DNA of 64,000 nt from Desulforadius tongensis (GTDB lineage: Bacteria > Bacillota > Desulfotomaculia > Desulfotomaculales > Desulfohalotomaculaceae). A program made the position numbers and the translations under genes. The stretch covers positions 97,547 to 161,546 of the forward strand of contig NZ_JAFBCW010000002.1 in the NCBI RefSeq assembly GCF_016907915.1. Direction: 5' to 3'. The notes below the pieces were generated by a model. The model was not told the DNA's origin, searched no databases, and worked only from the letters and a program-made list of their open reading frames with translations. Positions 43,177 through 52,166 of the stretch are shown here, piece by piece; the stretch's first letter is position 1, and every line of letters begins with the position of its first letter.

Positions 43177-44052
43177 ATGCTGGAATTACAAACCCAACGA
43201 CAACTGGTAAATTTATTAGTTAAGTTGATTTGTTTAACTGTATCTGCCTGCACCACCCTGCTGCTGCTGGCCATTGCTGCTTTTATGGTTGCGGAGAGCC
43301 TGCCGGTTTGGTCTGCCCTCGGCCCATTGAAAATTATTGCCGGCACCGATTGGAGTCCCCTGGCCGCTCCGCCCCGGTTGGGAATTGGCACCATGATTTT
43401 AAGCACCCTGTGGGTGGCTTTAGGAGCAGTACTGCTTTCTGCTCCCCTGGGTTTTGCCGGGGCCATCTTTCTGGCAGAATTTGCCCCACCCTGGCTGGCC
43501 GGGATCATCAGGCCGGTATTAAATATTCTAACGGGAATACCGTCGGTGGTATATGGTTTTGTGGGGGCCGCTGTTTTGATTAAGTTCTTTGAAGTTTCAT
43601 TTAATATGGCCAGCGGGGAATCGCTGTTCTGCGCTTCACTAATACTAACCGTTATGGTATTACCGTATATTGTGACCAATTCTGAATCCGCTCTGCGATC
43701 TGTACCCCGGGAATACAGGCAGGCGGCGCTGGCCCTGGGGGTTTCTAAGCAGTATTTAACTTTAAGGGTATTGCTTCCCCTGGCTAAGAAAGGCTTAACC
43801 GGGGCTCTGGTTTTGGCTTTCGGCCGGGCTGCGGGGGAAACCATGGCTGTTTTAATGCTGGCGGGCAATACCATGCTGCTGCCCACTTCCTGGTTCAGCA
43901 AGGGTGAACCGCTTTCCGCCCTGATCGCTTTGGAACTGGGCACTTCGGTGGTGGGCAGTGCTCATTATCAGGCCCTGTTTGCCGCCGGGTTAGTGCTGTT
44001 AATTTTAGTTATCTGCATCAACCTGTTTCTTACGCTGCTGAAGAGAGGATAA
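43177..44052 (+). CDS. pstC: Phosphate ABC transporter permease (PstC type)
   Basis: The 291-residue protein has six membrane segments, NILTGIPSVVYGFVGAAVL, the EAA-type loop YRQAALALGVSKQYLTLRV, and AFGRAAGETMAVLMLAGN. ATG 43177 or GTG 43174 is the start, with GGTGAG upstream. It forms the channel together with PstA. Length and motifs are normal. Confidence 0.92.
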   Translation: MLELQTQRQLVNLLVKLICLTVSACTTLLLLAIAAFMVAESLPVWSALGPLKIIAGTDWSPLAAPPRLGIGTMILSTLWVALGAVLLSAPLGFAGAIFLAEFAPPWLAGIIRPVLNILTGIPSVVYGFVGAAVLIKFFEVSFNMASGESLFCASLILTVMVLPYIVTNSESALRSVPREYRQAALALGVSKQYLTLRVLLPLAKKGLTGALVLAFGRAAGETMAVLMLAGNTMLLPTSWFSKGEPLSALIALELGTSVVGSAHYQALFAAGLVLLILVICINLFLTLLKRG

Positions 44053-44074
44053 TAAAGATGGGGTGAAGGAATTG

Positions 44075-44911
44075 ATGCTCCGGCGCTGCTTGGACTTGTT
44101 ATGGCTGGTTTTGTTTTGGACTGCCGGCCTGTTCATATTATTTGTTTTAGCCGGGATAATGGGTTACCTGGTGCTGCGGGGGGGACCGGTTTTATCCTGG
44201 GAATTTTTAACCACAGCCCCCCGGGGGCTGCCGCTGGGAGCCGAAGGCGGCGTATTTCCAGCCATTAAGGGTACGTTTTACCTGGTTTTAATTGCCGTTT
44301 TTTCTGCTGTTCTGCCGGGGATAATTACGGCGGTATACCTGGTGGAATATGCTGCACCGTCCAGGTTTAGAGATATAATTAATTTAACTGTACAATGTAT
44401 GGCCGGTATTCCGTCAATTGTTACCGGGCTGTTTGCCTATGCTCTTTTTGTAGTACGTATGGGTTTTGGTATTTCTTTACTGGCCGGGGGGTTGGCCCTG
44501 GGAATAATGATCTTTCCGGTTATTGTGGTTACCTCCAGGGATGCTTTACTGGCAGTGAACGAACAGTACCGCCTGGTGGGAGCGTCACTGGGGGTGTCCC
44601 GCTGGTACATGCTGGTGAGGGTAATTTTTCCCCAGGGGCTCCCGGCTGTAATTAGCGGTGTGCTGCTGGCCGCCGGTTATGCCGCCGGGGCCACCGCCCC
44701 GGTAATGGTTACCGCTGCCGTCATTTCAGCCGGTTCATCCGGGTCGCTTTTTGAACCGGTAATGGCTTTACCATACCATTTATATATTTTGTTCAGCCAG
44801 CAGATATCAATAGAAAGAGCCTACGGCACCGCGCTTTTGCTGGTGCTGCTGCTGCTTATTTTAAATGCAGTAACATTATGGCTGCGCAGCTTAAAAGGAA
44901 AAGGGGCTTAG
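44075..44911 (+). CDS. pstA: Phosphate ABC transporter permease (PstA type)
   Basis: The 278-residue protein has six membrane segments, the motif AGIPSIVTGLFAYALFV, the EAA-type loop YRLVGASLGVSRWYMLVRV and GATAPVMVTAAV near the C-terminus. ATG 44075 is preferred because GGGGTG is 9 bases upstream; GTG 44063 lies within that site. It is 22 bases after pstC and 3 bases before pstB. Confidence 0.9.
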   Translation: MLRRCLDLLWLVLFWTAGLFILFVLAGIMGYLVLRGGPVLSWEFLTTAPRGLPLGAEGGVFPAIKGTFYLVLIAVFSAVLPGIITAVYLVEYAAPSRFRDIINLTVQCMAGIPSIVTGLFAYALFVVRMGFGISLLAGGLALGIMIFPVIVVTSRDALLAVNEQYRLVGASLGVSRWYMLVRVIFPQGLPAVISGVLLAAGYAAGATAPVMVTAAVISAGSSGSLFEPVMALPYHLYILFSQQISIERAYGTALLLVLLLLILNAVTLWLRSLKGKGA

Positions 44912-44914
44912 GGT

Positions 44915-45661
44915 ATGGCTGTTTGTATTAATAATTTAAACGTTTGGTTGGGCAGTGCTCAAATATTAAAAGACATTAACCTGCAGTTTAAAAAACAAAG
45001 GATTACTGCCATAGTGGGGCCTTCGGGCTGCGGTAAAACCACCCTGTTAAGGAGCATTAACAGGACGGCGGAATTGGAAGAAGGGTTTCGCTGCAGCGGG
45101 AAGATTTTGCTCAACGGTAAAAACATATACCAAAGCAGAGATGTGTCCGGTATTCGCCGAAAAATGGGCCTGGTGCTGCAGACCCCCGTTGCCCTGCCGT
45201 TGAGCATTAAGGAAAATGTTATCTTTGGAGCGCGGTACTGCAGGGGGAAAAATAAACAGGAACTGGATGAAATAAATGAACGGTGTTTAAAACAGGCCGG
45301 TTTATGGGAAGAGGTAAAGAATAAACTAAACAAACCTGCCGCAGAGCTTTCCGGTGGCCAGAAACAAAGACTGTCCATAGCCAGGGTGCTGGCGGTGGAG
45401 CCGGAAGTTCTTTTGCTGGATGAACCATGCTCCAGCTTGGATCCCGCATCTACCAAGGTGATAGAAGAACTTTTGATTCAGTTATCCAGGCAGTTAACCG
45501 TTGTTCTGGTAACGCACAACCTCTTTCAGGCCCAAAGGGTGGCCCACGACACAATTTTTATGATGGAAGGCACGGTGGTGGAAAGGGGCCCCACCGGCGT
45601 GATGTTTTCCAATCCCCAAAAACAGGAAACCAGGGCCTTTTTTTCCGGTTTAATATGGTAG
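44915..45661 (+). CDS. pstB: Phosphate ABC transporter ATPase (PstB type)
   Basis: The 248-residue ATPase has GPSGCGKTTLLRSINR, the PstB-type Q-loop RRKMGLVLQTPVALPLSIKE, ELSGGQKQRLSIARVL, VLLLDEPCSSLDP and VTHNLFQAQRVAHDT. It diverges from typical PstB in the INRTAELEEGFRCSG stretch. No phoU follows, unlike most pst operons. A GC hairpin ends the operon. Confidence 0.9.
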   Translation: MAVCINNLNVWLGSAQILKDINLQFKKQRITAIVGPSGCGKTTLLRSINRTAELEEGFRCSGKILLNGKNIYQSRDVSGIRRKMGLVLQTPVALPLSIKENVIFGARYCRGKNKQELDEINERCLKQAGLWEEVKNKLNKPAAELSGGQKQRLSIARVLAVEPEVLLLDEPCSSLDPASTKVIEELLIQLSRQLTVVLVTHNLFQAQRVAHDTIFMMEGTVVERGPTGVMFSNPQKQETRAFFSGLIW

Positions 45662-45663
45662 CT

Positions 45664-45692
45664 CCGGTGCCGCACAGAAAGTGCGGCACCGG
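45664..45692. terminator. Perfect GC hairpin between convergent genes
   Basis: CCGGTGCCGCAC pairs perfectly with GTGCGGCACCGG around AGAAA. It lies between convergent genes and has no T-run. The same GGTGCCGCAC/GTGCGGCACC arms recur at 55562-55586, so it may be a dispersed repeat as well as a stop signal. Confidence 0.65.
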
Positions 45693-45696
45693 CAGC

Positions 45697-46353
45697 TTAA
45701 GCTAAAACGAGATTTTTAAATTTTTCCAAACCTATTCGCTCAATGGTTCTGCCCAACCGTTCCCCCGGCTTGGCCTGTTCGGCGTAAATGTTGAGAACCT
45801 TATCCGCCAGCTTTACGGCCTCATCTTTATCTACTCCCTCTGCCAGCACATCTGCCACCCTGGTTTTACCTGAACCAAAACCGCCTACCAGCACAGTCCA
45901 GCCTTTGGAAGTGCCAATAAACCCGAGATCCCGGGCATAACTTTCGGCACAGCTGATGGGACAACCGGAAATGCCTATCTTAAACTTACTGGGCAGTTTC
46001 CGGCCGGAAAACTTTTCGTCCAATTCCAGGCCCAAGGCAAGGGAATCCTGCTTGCCAAATTTGCAGAGGGCGCTGCCCGGGCAGGACTGAACATTGCGCA
46101 CACAGGGTCCCACCGCCGGTGCGGGATCCATACCCAGGTCTTCCCAAATGGGTTCAACATCTTCGGCCTTCATACCCACCAAAGCCAGGCGCATGCCTGC
46201 GGTGATTTTAACCACCGGAATTTGGTACTTGTCGATTACGTCAGCTAACTTGCGCAGGGTTGGTGCGTCAAGTAAGCCCAGCTTTAACTTAGGTATAATG
46301 GCGTAGGTTTGACCGTCCCTTTGGGGCACTGCTCCCCGTGGTGCATTGGACAT
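45697..46353 (-). CDS. Small sirohaem/[4Fe-4S] sulfite reductase-like protein
   Basis: The 218-residue protein carries the sirohaem-iron-sulfur site: NVQSCPGSALCKFGKQ and GISGCPISCAES (C-x5-C and C-x3-C). It has the N-terminal ferredoxin-like half (QTYAIIPKLKLGLLD). It is the size of the small assimilatory-type sulfite reductase of Desulfovibrio (about 27 kDa), a single-chain enzyme, and lacks the duplication of full-size enzymes. AGGAGGG precedes the start. Substrate may be sulfite or nitrite; no partner gene is adjacent. Confidence 0.85.
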   Translation of the reverse strand: MSNAPRGAVPQRDGQTYAIIPKLKLGLLDAPTLRKLADVIDKYQIPVVKITAGMRLALVGMKAEDVEPIWEDLGMDPAPAVGPCVRNVQSCPGSALCKFGKQDSLALGLELDEKFSGRKLPSKFKIGISGCPISCAESYARDLGFIGTSKGWTVLVGGFGSGKTRVADVLAEGVDKDEAVKLADKVLNIYAEQAKPGERLGRTIERIGLEKFKNLVLA

Positions 46354-46597
46354 CTATATCCCTCCTAATTTAATGGTTATAATATTCTTAGTTCATATTA
46401 AGCTAACGGGAGATAAAAGGGTATGATTTAAATCATATTTTAAATATTAATTGTTGACAGGGAAGAAAACCTGGGGCTCCCTGGGAGAAATCCCCCTGTT
46501 TCGCAATTTTTAAAAGGTATTGTGACAAAAGTGTCGAATAACTTCAGTAGTGCTTGCTGCATTTTTATCTCTAGAATCAATGAGAGCGGGGATTTTG

Positions 46598-47329
46598 GTG
46601 ACAAATAACAATTATTTCAGGGCTGGAGACAAGTTTAAGTTTACCTGCCATGATGGACTGCAGTGTTTTAACAGCTGCTGCCGGGACATCAGTATTTTTT
46701 TAACCCCCTATGATGTACTGCGGTTGAAAAACAGGCTGAAAATGTCCTCCCGGGAGTTTTTAAACCGGTATACCAGGGTATGGGAAACGTCATCCATGGC
46801 TTTTCCCATGGTAATAATAAACATGAGAGCGGAGGAAGATAAAAGATGCCCCTTTATTACCGAACGGGGGTGCAGTGTATACCCGGACAGGCCCTGGTCC
46901 TGCAGGATGGCACCGGTGGATATAAAAGGGAAGGATTTATTTGGCTTTTGTTTTGACAAAACCTGCTGTCACGGTATTGGTGAAGGGCGGGAATGGACTG
47001 TTGAAGAGTGGGTTAAAAATCAGGGGGCTGATATATATCAAAAAATGGACGAGAAGTTTAAAGAAATCCCCTTAAAGCTTGAATTTACCGGTTTTACCAC
47101 CATTGATAAACACATTAAAGAAATGTTTTTTATGGCCAGTTATGATTTGGATAGATTTAGAGAATACATTTTCAAGAGCAGTTTTTTAAAAAAATTTGCT
47201 GTTCCCACGGAGTTAGCGGAGAAAATTAAAGCAGATGATGTTGAGCTAATGAAGTTTGGTTTTCACTGGCTGGTAAACCTGGATATTAGAAAATCCATGG
47301 AAATTAGGGATGAAATTGCTGGTAGGTAA
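46598..47329 (+). CDS. YkgJ/UPF0153 family cysteine-cluster protein
   Basis: The 243-residue protein has FTCHDGLQCFNSCCRDI with the C-x(n)-CC pattern, then the second cluster CPFITERGCSVYPDRPWSC. Such proteins are predicted to bind a zinc or Fe-S centre. GTG 46598 is the chosen start, since the conserved region begins right after and no better ribosome site exists upstream. The role of the family is unknown. It is followed by the YlbF-like gene. Confidence 0.82.
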   Translation: MTNNNYFRAGDKFKFTCHDGLQCFNSCCRDISIFLTPYDVLRLKNRLKMSSREFLNRYTRVWETSSMAFPMVIINMRAEEDKRCPFITERGCSVYPDRPWSCRMAPVDIKGKDLFGFCFDKTCCHGIGEGREWTVEEWVKNQGADIYQKMDEKFKEIPLKLEFTGFTTIDKHIKEMFFMASYDLDRFREYIFKSSFLKKFAVPTELAEKIKADDVELMKFGFHWLVNLDIRKSMEIRDEIAGR

Positions 47330-47378
47330 TGGGCTTAATGCTCAGAAGATAAAATTAATTTTTTAGGGAGGCGCGGCA

Positions 47379-47720
47379 ATGAACGATATAACTATCAGTG
47401 AAACACTGGAACAAAAGGCCAAAGAGCTGGGACAGCTGATTACTGAAACAAGTGAGTATAAGGAAGTAAAGGACAAGCAGGCGCGCATATTTGAAGAACC
47501 GGCAGCATTAAAGCTGTTACAGGAATTTAATAAGCTGCAGGCGGAAAAACATAAGAAACAGCAGCTGGGAAAACTAACCCAGGAAGATGTGAAAGCGGTG
47601 GAACAGGCGGAATTAAAAATGCTGGAGAATCCATTGATTAAAGAGTTTCACCAGTGCCAGGTTAGGTTTCAAAGGCTTCTTAACGAGGTAATGAGGATAC
47701 TGGTTGAAGCCAGCAGGTAA
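47379..47720 (+). CDS. YlbF/YmcA (DUF964) family protein
   Basis: The 113-residue, almost all-helical protein starts MNDITISETLEQKAKELGQL and has ARIFEEPAALKLLQEFNKLQ, the signature of the YlbF/YmcA family. In Bacillus, YlbF, YmcA and YaaT form a complex that guides RNase Y and speeds sporulation and competence. GGGAGG precedes ATG 47379. Which branch this copy belongs to is unclear. Confidence 0.82.
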   Translation: MNDITISETLEQKAKELGQLITETSEYKEVKDKQARIFEEPAALKLLQEFNKLQAEKHKKQQLGKLTQEDVKAVEQAELKMLENPLIKEFHQCQVRFQRLLNEVMRILVEASR

Positions 47721-47727
47721 TGAAAAA

Positions 47728-47757
47728 ATGCCTTCATTTAAACGAAGGCATTTTTTT
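47728..47757 (+). terminator. Terminator after the YlbF-like gene
   Basis: ATGCCTTC pairs with GAAGGCAT around an 8-base loop, followed by TTTTTT and preceded by A residues. Confidence 0.93.
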
Positions 47758-47871
47758 ATTACCTGCTGCGGGGTATTTAATATTGGAAAAGTCATTTTAT
47801 TAAGCCGGTGGCTTTTGTAACGTTCGATCCTGCAGATGGCTGTCGGGATTGAGCGGCGCGCTGCGAAAATC

Positions 47872-47898
47872 TGTACATTGTGTACATACGTTTGTACA
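47872..47898. promoter_or_regulatory. Three TGTACA repeats upstream of livK
   Basis: TGTACA occurs three times within 27 bases (47872, 47881 and 47893). Each is a palindrome, so a dimeric regulator could bind. They lie about 225 bases before livK in a gap of 364 bases after the previous terminator (47758-48121) that holds no other recognised feature. Confidence 0.4.
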
Positions 47899-48121
47899 CC
47901 GGTGGTGTATTTGTCAAGCGGTAAATAGTTAATTTTAAATTAGAATTCTTGCTGAAAAACAAGCATTACTGAGTTATTGACTTAAAATAGTTAAAATTAA
48001 CAAATTTGCGAATTGCTTTTTGTGACGAAAAGTGGTAGTTTACCGCATAAGGATATGTATCCTCTGGGGGTGGACAACCGGCGGGTGCATATGAAAATGA
48101 GAGAAAAGGGGAGTTGTGGTG

Positions 48122-49297
48122 ATGTTTGGCAAAAAGTTTCTAACGCTTGTGGCCATGGTCATGCTGGTGGCTGTGGCCCTGGTTGGTTGTGGCGGCGGCG
48201 AGGAAGCAAAAAGCAACAATGCTGCCAACAATGAATCGGATGTGATTAAGATTGGTGTTTATGAACCTTTAACCGGCATTAACGCTGCTGGTGGTGAAAT
48301 GACCGTTGAAGGTATTAAACTGGCCAACAAACTGTATCCCGATGTTTTGGGTAAAAAAGTGGAACTGGTTATTGTAGACAACAAGAGTGAAAAGCAGGAA
48401 GCGGCCAACGCAGTGGAAAGACTGGTAAATGAAAATGTAGACGTTATCATCGGTAGTTACGGCAGTTCTCTGTCCATGGCCGGTGGTCCCGTTGCCAAGG
48501 ATGCCGGTGTGCCGGTAATTGGTTGTTCACCAACCAACCCACTGGTTACCAAGGATAACGAGTACTACTTCCGGGTTTGCTTTATCGATCCCTTCCAGGG
48601 TACTGTAATGGCTAAATATGCTGTAGAAACCCTGGGTGCCAAAACTGCTGCCATCGTTCAAGACGTGCAGCAGGACTACTCTGTGGGCTTGAGCAAATAC
48701 TTTGTAGACGCATTTAAAGAGTTAACCGGCGATGAAAATGCCATTGTGGCCCAGGTAAACTACAACACCGGGGACAAGGACTTCTCTGCCCAGTTAACTG
48801 AAGTGAAAGCGAAAAACCCCGACGTTATTTTTGCTCCAGGTAACTTCCTGGAATGCGGTATTTTGGTTGAAAAGGCCAGGGAATTGGGCATTGATGTTCC
48901 CATCCTGGGCGGTGATACCTGGGAAGCAGAAGAATTCCTGAACCGGGTAGGCGGCCTGAAGGATATTTACTTCAGCACCCACTTTACCGCTGAGGAACCT
49001 GTAACTGAACTTTCCAGTACTTTCTTAACCAAATTTGCCGAAGAATACCCGGACAAGCAGGTTAATGCCTTTGCCGCTTTAGGTTTTGACTCTTACCTGC
49101 TGGCACTGGATGCCATTAACCGGGCTGGTTCCACCGATCACGATGCCATTAGAGATGCGCTGGCTGAAACAGAAAACTTCCAGGGTGCCACCGGTTTTAT
49201 TACCTTGGATGAAAACGGTGATGCCAACAAGACAGCAATTATTAAGAAAGTGGCAGACGGTAAGTTTGTATACGAGACCAAGGTAGAACCGAAATAG
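48122..49297 (+). CDS. livK: Branched-chain amino acid ABC transporter binding lipoprotein
   Basis: The 391-residue lipoprotein has lipobox VALVGC and the Peripla_BP_6 fold: IKIGVYEPLTGINAAGGEM, NVDVIIGSYGSSLSMAGG, and DVIFAPGNFLECGILVEKA. It binds Leu, Ile, Val or related amides outside the membrane. ATG 48122 is the start with GGGGAG 8 bases upstream. It is first of livKHMGF and has its own GC hairpin behind it. The exact ligand is not known. Confidence 0.92.
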   Translation: MFGKKFLTLVAMVMLVAVALVGCGGGEEAKSNNAANNESDVIKIGVYEPLTGINAAGGEMTVEGIKLANKLYPDVLGKKVELVIVDNKSEKQEAANAVERLVNENVDVIIGSYGSSLSMAGGPVAKDAGVPVIGCSPTNPLVTKDNEYYFRVCFIDPFQGTVMAKYAVETLGAKTAAIVQDVQQDYSVGLSKYFVDAFKELTGDENAIVAQVNYNTGDKDFSAQLTEVKAKNPDVIFAPGNFLECGILVEKARELGIDVPILGGDTWEAEEFLNRVGGLKDIYFSTHFTAEEPVTELSSTFLTKFAEEYPDKQVNAFAALGFDSYLLALDAINRAGSTDHDAIRDALAETENFQGATGFITLDENGDANKTAIIKKVADGKFVYETKVEPK

Positions 49298-49315
49298 TTC
49301 CTAAAGTAAAAGCTT

Positions 49316-49340
49316 CTCCCCCCCTGCTGTAGGGGGGGAG
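49316..49340 (+). terminator. GC hairpin between livK and livH
   Basis: CTCCCCCCC pairs with GGGGGGGAG around TGCTGTA; only a short TATTCCTGTTATT follows. It likely acts as a partial terminator or message stabiliser, favouring binding protein over permease. Confidence 0.65.
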
Positions 49341-49424
49341 TATTCCTGTTATTGACAGTTCTGAAGAATATGGTTTAGATACCAAATAATAACTGTCACT
49401 GGTTTGCTAGAGAGGGGTTAACAA

Positions 49425-50318
49425 ATGACGCTGGAAACATTCTTACAAAACATAGCCAACGGTATTTCTTTAGGCAGTTTGTATGCGTTAATTGCCATTG
49501 GCTATACCATGGTTTACGGTATTATCAGGTTAATTAATTTTGCCCATGCCGACCTGCTGATGGTAGCGAGCTATGCTGCTTTTTACGGTATTCTTGTTTT
49601 TGCTCTGCCGTGGTGGGTTTCTTTTTTGTTAGCCATTGTTATAACCACCATCTTGGGTATAAGCATTGAAAAAATTGCCTACCGGCCTCTGCGGGATGCT
49701 CCCAGAATCTCGGCGCTGATTTCTGCCATTGGGGTTTCTTTTTTGCTGGAGAACCTGGGTATTGTCTTGCTGGGTGCCCGTCCCAAGCCTTTTCCCCGGC
49801 CGGAGGAAGTTGTTTGGAACATTCACTTGGGGGGAATTTCTTTTCTGTCGCTGGCGATAATTATTCCTGTCATTACCCTGGTGTTACTTATTGCTGTAAA
49901 CCTCATTGTTAATAAAACCAATGTGGGTATCGCCATGCGGGCTGTTTCCAGGGATTTTGAAACGGCCAGTTTGATGGCTGTGGATGTTAATAAAGTGGTT
50001 GTTACTACCTTTGCGGTGGGTTCCGGGCTGGCCGCCGTGGGGGGAATTATGTGGAGCCTGCAGTACCCGCAAATTGATCCCTTAATGGGTGTTTTTCCGG
50101 GGTTAAAATGTTTTATTGCTGCGGTGATGGGTGGTATCGGCAGTGTGCCCGGGGCGATGATTGGCGGGTTTATTTTGGGTATGGGCGAGGTAATGCTGGT
50201 GGGGCTGATGCCCGAACTATCCGGTTACAGGGATGCCTTTGCCTTTGTAGTGCTGATTTTAATATTACTGTTTAAGCCCGGTGGTATTCTGGGCGAGCAT
50301 GTGGTGGAGAAGGTGTAG
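49425..50318 (+). CDS. livH: Branched-chain amino acid ABC permease LivH
   Basis: The 297-residue protein has about eight membrane segments and the LivH opening GISLGSLYALIAIGYTMVYG followed by RLINFAHADLLMV. Later AVMGGIGSVPGAMIGGFILG matches the conserved permease loop. It is 3 bases from livM. GAGAGGGG precedes ATG 49425. Confidence 0.95.
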   Translation: MTLETFLQNIANGISLGSLYALIAIGYTMVYGIIRLINFAHADLLMVASYAAFYGILVFALPWWVSFLLAIVITTILGISIEKIAYRPLRDAPRISALISAIGVSFLLENLGIVLLGARPKPFPRPEEVVWNIHLGGISFLSLAIIIPVITLVLLIAVNLIVNKTNVGIAMRAVSRDFETASLMAVDVNKVVVTTFAVGSGLAAVGGIMWSLQYPQIDPLMGVFPGLKCFIAAVMGGIGSVPGAMIGGFILGMGEVMLVGLMPELSGYRDAFAFVVLILILLFKPGGILGEHVVEKV

Positions 50319-50321
50319 CGG

Positions 50322-51383
50322 ATGGATAGCAGAAAAGGTATTAAAACAGCGTTAACCATTGTCACCCTGTTGTTGGCTGCTGCGGTAATATACTTTGGAG
50401 ACAGCCATTTATCCCGTTTTCAAATCCGTATTTTAAACCTGGCGGCCATATTTGTTATTTTAGGGCTCAGTTTAAACCTGGTGGTCGGTTTTACCGGAAT
50501 GTTTTCACTGGGCCATTCCGGTTTTATGTGTGTGGGAGCCTATACCGCTGCCATATTAACCATGTCGCCGGAAAGTAAGGAACTGATTTATTATATGGAA
50601 CCCATTGTGCCGGTGCTGAAAAACATTGAATGGCCGGTGATTCCTGCCACCGTTATGGGTGGTGTGGTGGCCGCCATATTTGGTGTGCTGGTGGGCTTTC
50701 CCGCTTTAAGACTGCGGGATGACTACCTGGCCATTGCCACCCTGGGTTTTGCAGAAATTATTCGCATTATTGTTACCAACACCATCAGTATTACCAACGG
50801 CGCCCTGGGGTTAAAAAATATTCCCAGCGAAAAAAGCCTGTGGTTTTACTGGGGTATCTGCATTCTTACCATCCTCATTTTAAAGGCACTGATAAACAGC
50901 AGCTGGGGCTATGCTTTTAAAGCCATTCGTGATAACGAAATAGCCGCTGAAGCCATGGGGGTAAGTGTTTTTAAACACAAGCTGCTTTCATTTACCATCG
51001 GTGCTTTTTTTGCCGGTATAGCCGGGGCGATGATGTCATTCTTAATCACCTCCATCGACCCCACCATGTTTAGATTTTTGTTTACCTTCCAGATACTGCT
51101 GATAGTTGTACTGGGAGGGATGGGCAGTTTAACCGGGTCGGTTATTGCCGGTGTGGTGGTAACTATTGCCATGGAATGGCTGCGGATTGTGGAGAGGCCG
51201 ATGCACCTGTTTGGAATGGATGTACCCGGTATTCCCGGTATGCGGATGGTTATATTTGCTCTGCTGCTGTTAATTATTATTCTCTTCTATCGCCAGGGCC
51301 TGATGGGGACCCGCGAGTTTAACTGGGACTGGGTTTTGGATAAACTGGGCGTGGCTAAAAGTAAGGAAAGGGGAGTGAGCTAG
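50322..51383 (+). CDS. livM: Branched-chain amino acid ABC permease LivM
   Basis: The 353-residue protein has about ten membrane segments, the LivM motif NLVVGFTGMFSLGHSGFMCV and VVLGGMGSLTGSVIAGVVV. It forms the channel with LivH. It ends one base before livG begins, so the genes are translationally coupled. Confidence 0.95.
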   Translation: MDSRKGIKTALTIVTLLLAAAVIYFGDSHLSRFQIRILNLAAIFVILGLSLNLVVGFTGMFSLGHSGFMCVGAYTAAILTMSPESKELIYYMEPIVPVLKNIEWPVIPATVMGGVVAAIFGVLVGFPALRLRDDYLAIATLGFAEIIRIIVTNTISITNGALGLKNIPSEKSLWFYWGICILTILILKALINSSWGYAFKAIRDNEIAAEAMGVSVFKHKLLSFTIGAFFAGIAGAMMSFLITSIDPTMFRFLFTFQILLIVVLGGMGSLTGSVIAGVVVTIAMEWLRIVERPMHLFGMDVPGIPGMRMVIFALLLLIIILFYRQGLMGTREFNWDWVLDKLGVAKSKERGVS

Positions 51384-52166
51384 GTGGACGCAGAAAAGGT
51401 ATTATCCACGGACGATATTACCATCAGGTTTGGCGGATTAACTGCGGTATCCAAGCTGTCCCTTGACATATACCCGGGCGAAATAATCGGTTTGATTGGT
51501 CCCAACGGCGCGGGTAAAACCACCTGTTTTAACATCATTACCGGGGTATATGCACCCACCGAGGGTAAAGTATACTTTAAGGGTAAGGATATTACCGGTA
51601 TGCGTTCTGATTTGATTACTAAGGAAGGTATAGCTCGGACTTTTCAAAATATACGTTTATTCCAGTCCATGACCGTTTTAGAAAATGTGCTGATTTCAAA
51701 GCATGTGCGCTTAAAGGCCAATCCCTTGGAAGCAATCCTGCGCATGCCCCGGTATACCAGGGCCCGCCGGCGGCATTATGAAGAATGTATGGAACTTTTA
51801 CGCCAGGTGGGGTTGGAGGATGTGGCCCACGAAATGGCCACTTCGCTGCCCTATGGTAAACAAAGAAGATTGGAAATTGCCCGGGCGCTGGCCACCCAGC
51901 CCACTTTGCTGCTGTTAGACGAGCCTGCCGCCGGCATGAATCCCCAGGAGTCGCTGGAACTAATGAAGTTTATCGAGCAGATTCGCCACCGGTTTGAACT
52001 TACTATTTTAATGATTGAACACCACATGGAAGTGGTTATGGGCATATGCGAGCGCATTACAGTGCTGGATTACGGGGTGACCATTGCCCAGGGTACTCCC
52101 ACGGAAATTCAAAACAACCAGCAGGTGATTGAAGCTTATCTCGGGGCGGTGGAAACCAATGCTTAA
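51384..52166 (+). CDS. livG: Branched-chain amino acid ABC ATPase LivG
   Basis: The 260-residue ATPase has GPNGAGKTTCFNIITG, the Q-loop RTFQNIRLFQSMTVLEN, PYGKQRRLEIARALATQ (LivG variant signature), LLLLDEPAAGMNP and IEHHMEVVMGICERI. GTG 51384 is the start behind AAGGGGAG. It overlaps livF by 8 bases. Confidence 0.95.
   Translation: MDAEKVLSTDDITIRFGGLTAVSKLSLDIYPGEIIGLIGPNGAGKTTCFNIITGVYAPTEGKVYFKGKDITGMRSDLITKEGIARTFQNIRLFQSMTVLENVLISKHVRLKANPLEAILRMPRYTRARRRHYEECMELLRQVGLEDVAHEMATSLPYGKQRRLEIARALATQPTLLLLDEPAAGMNPQESLELMKFIEQIRHRFELTILMIEHHMEVVMGICERITVLDYGVTIAQGTPTEIQNNQQVIEAYLGAVETNA

Noticed and set aside
43143..43943. Long minus-strand frame (266 codons) over pstC
   Set aside because: It lies fully opposite a clear PstC gene, is rich in Ser/Ala/Pro/Arg as antisense frames are, and has no recognisable domain or ribosome site.
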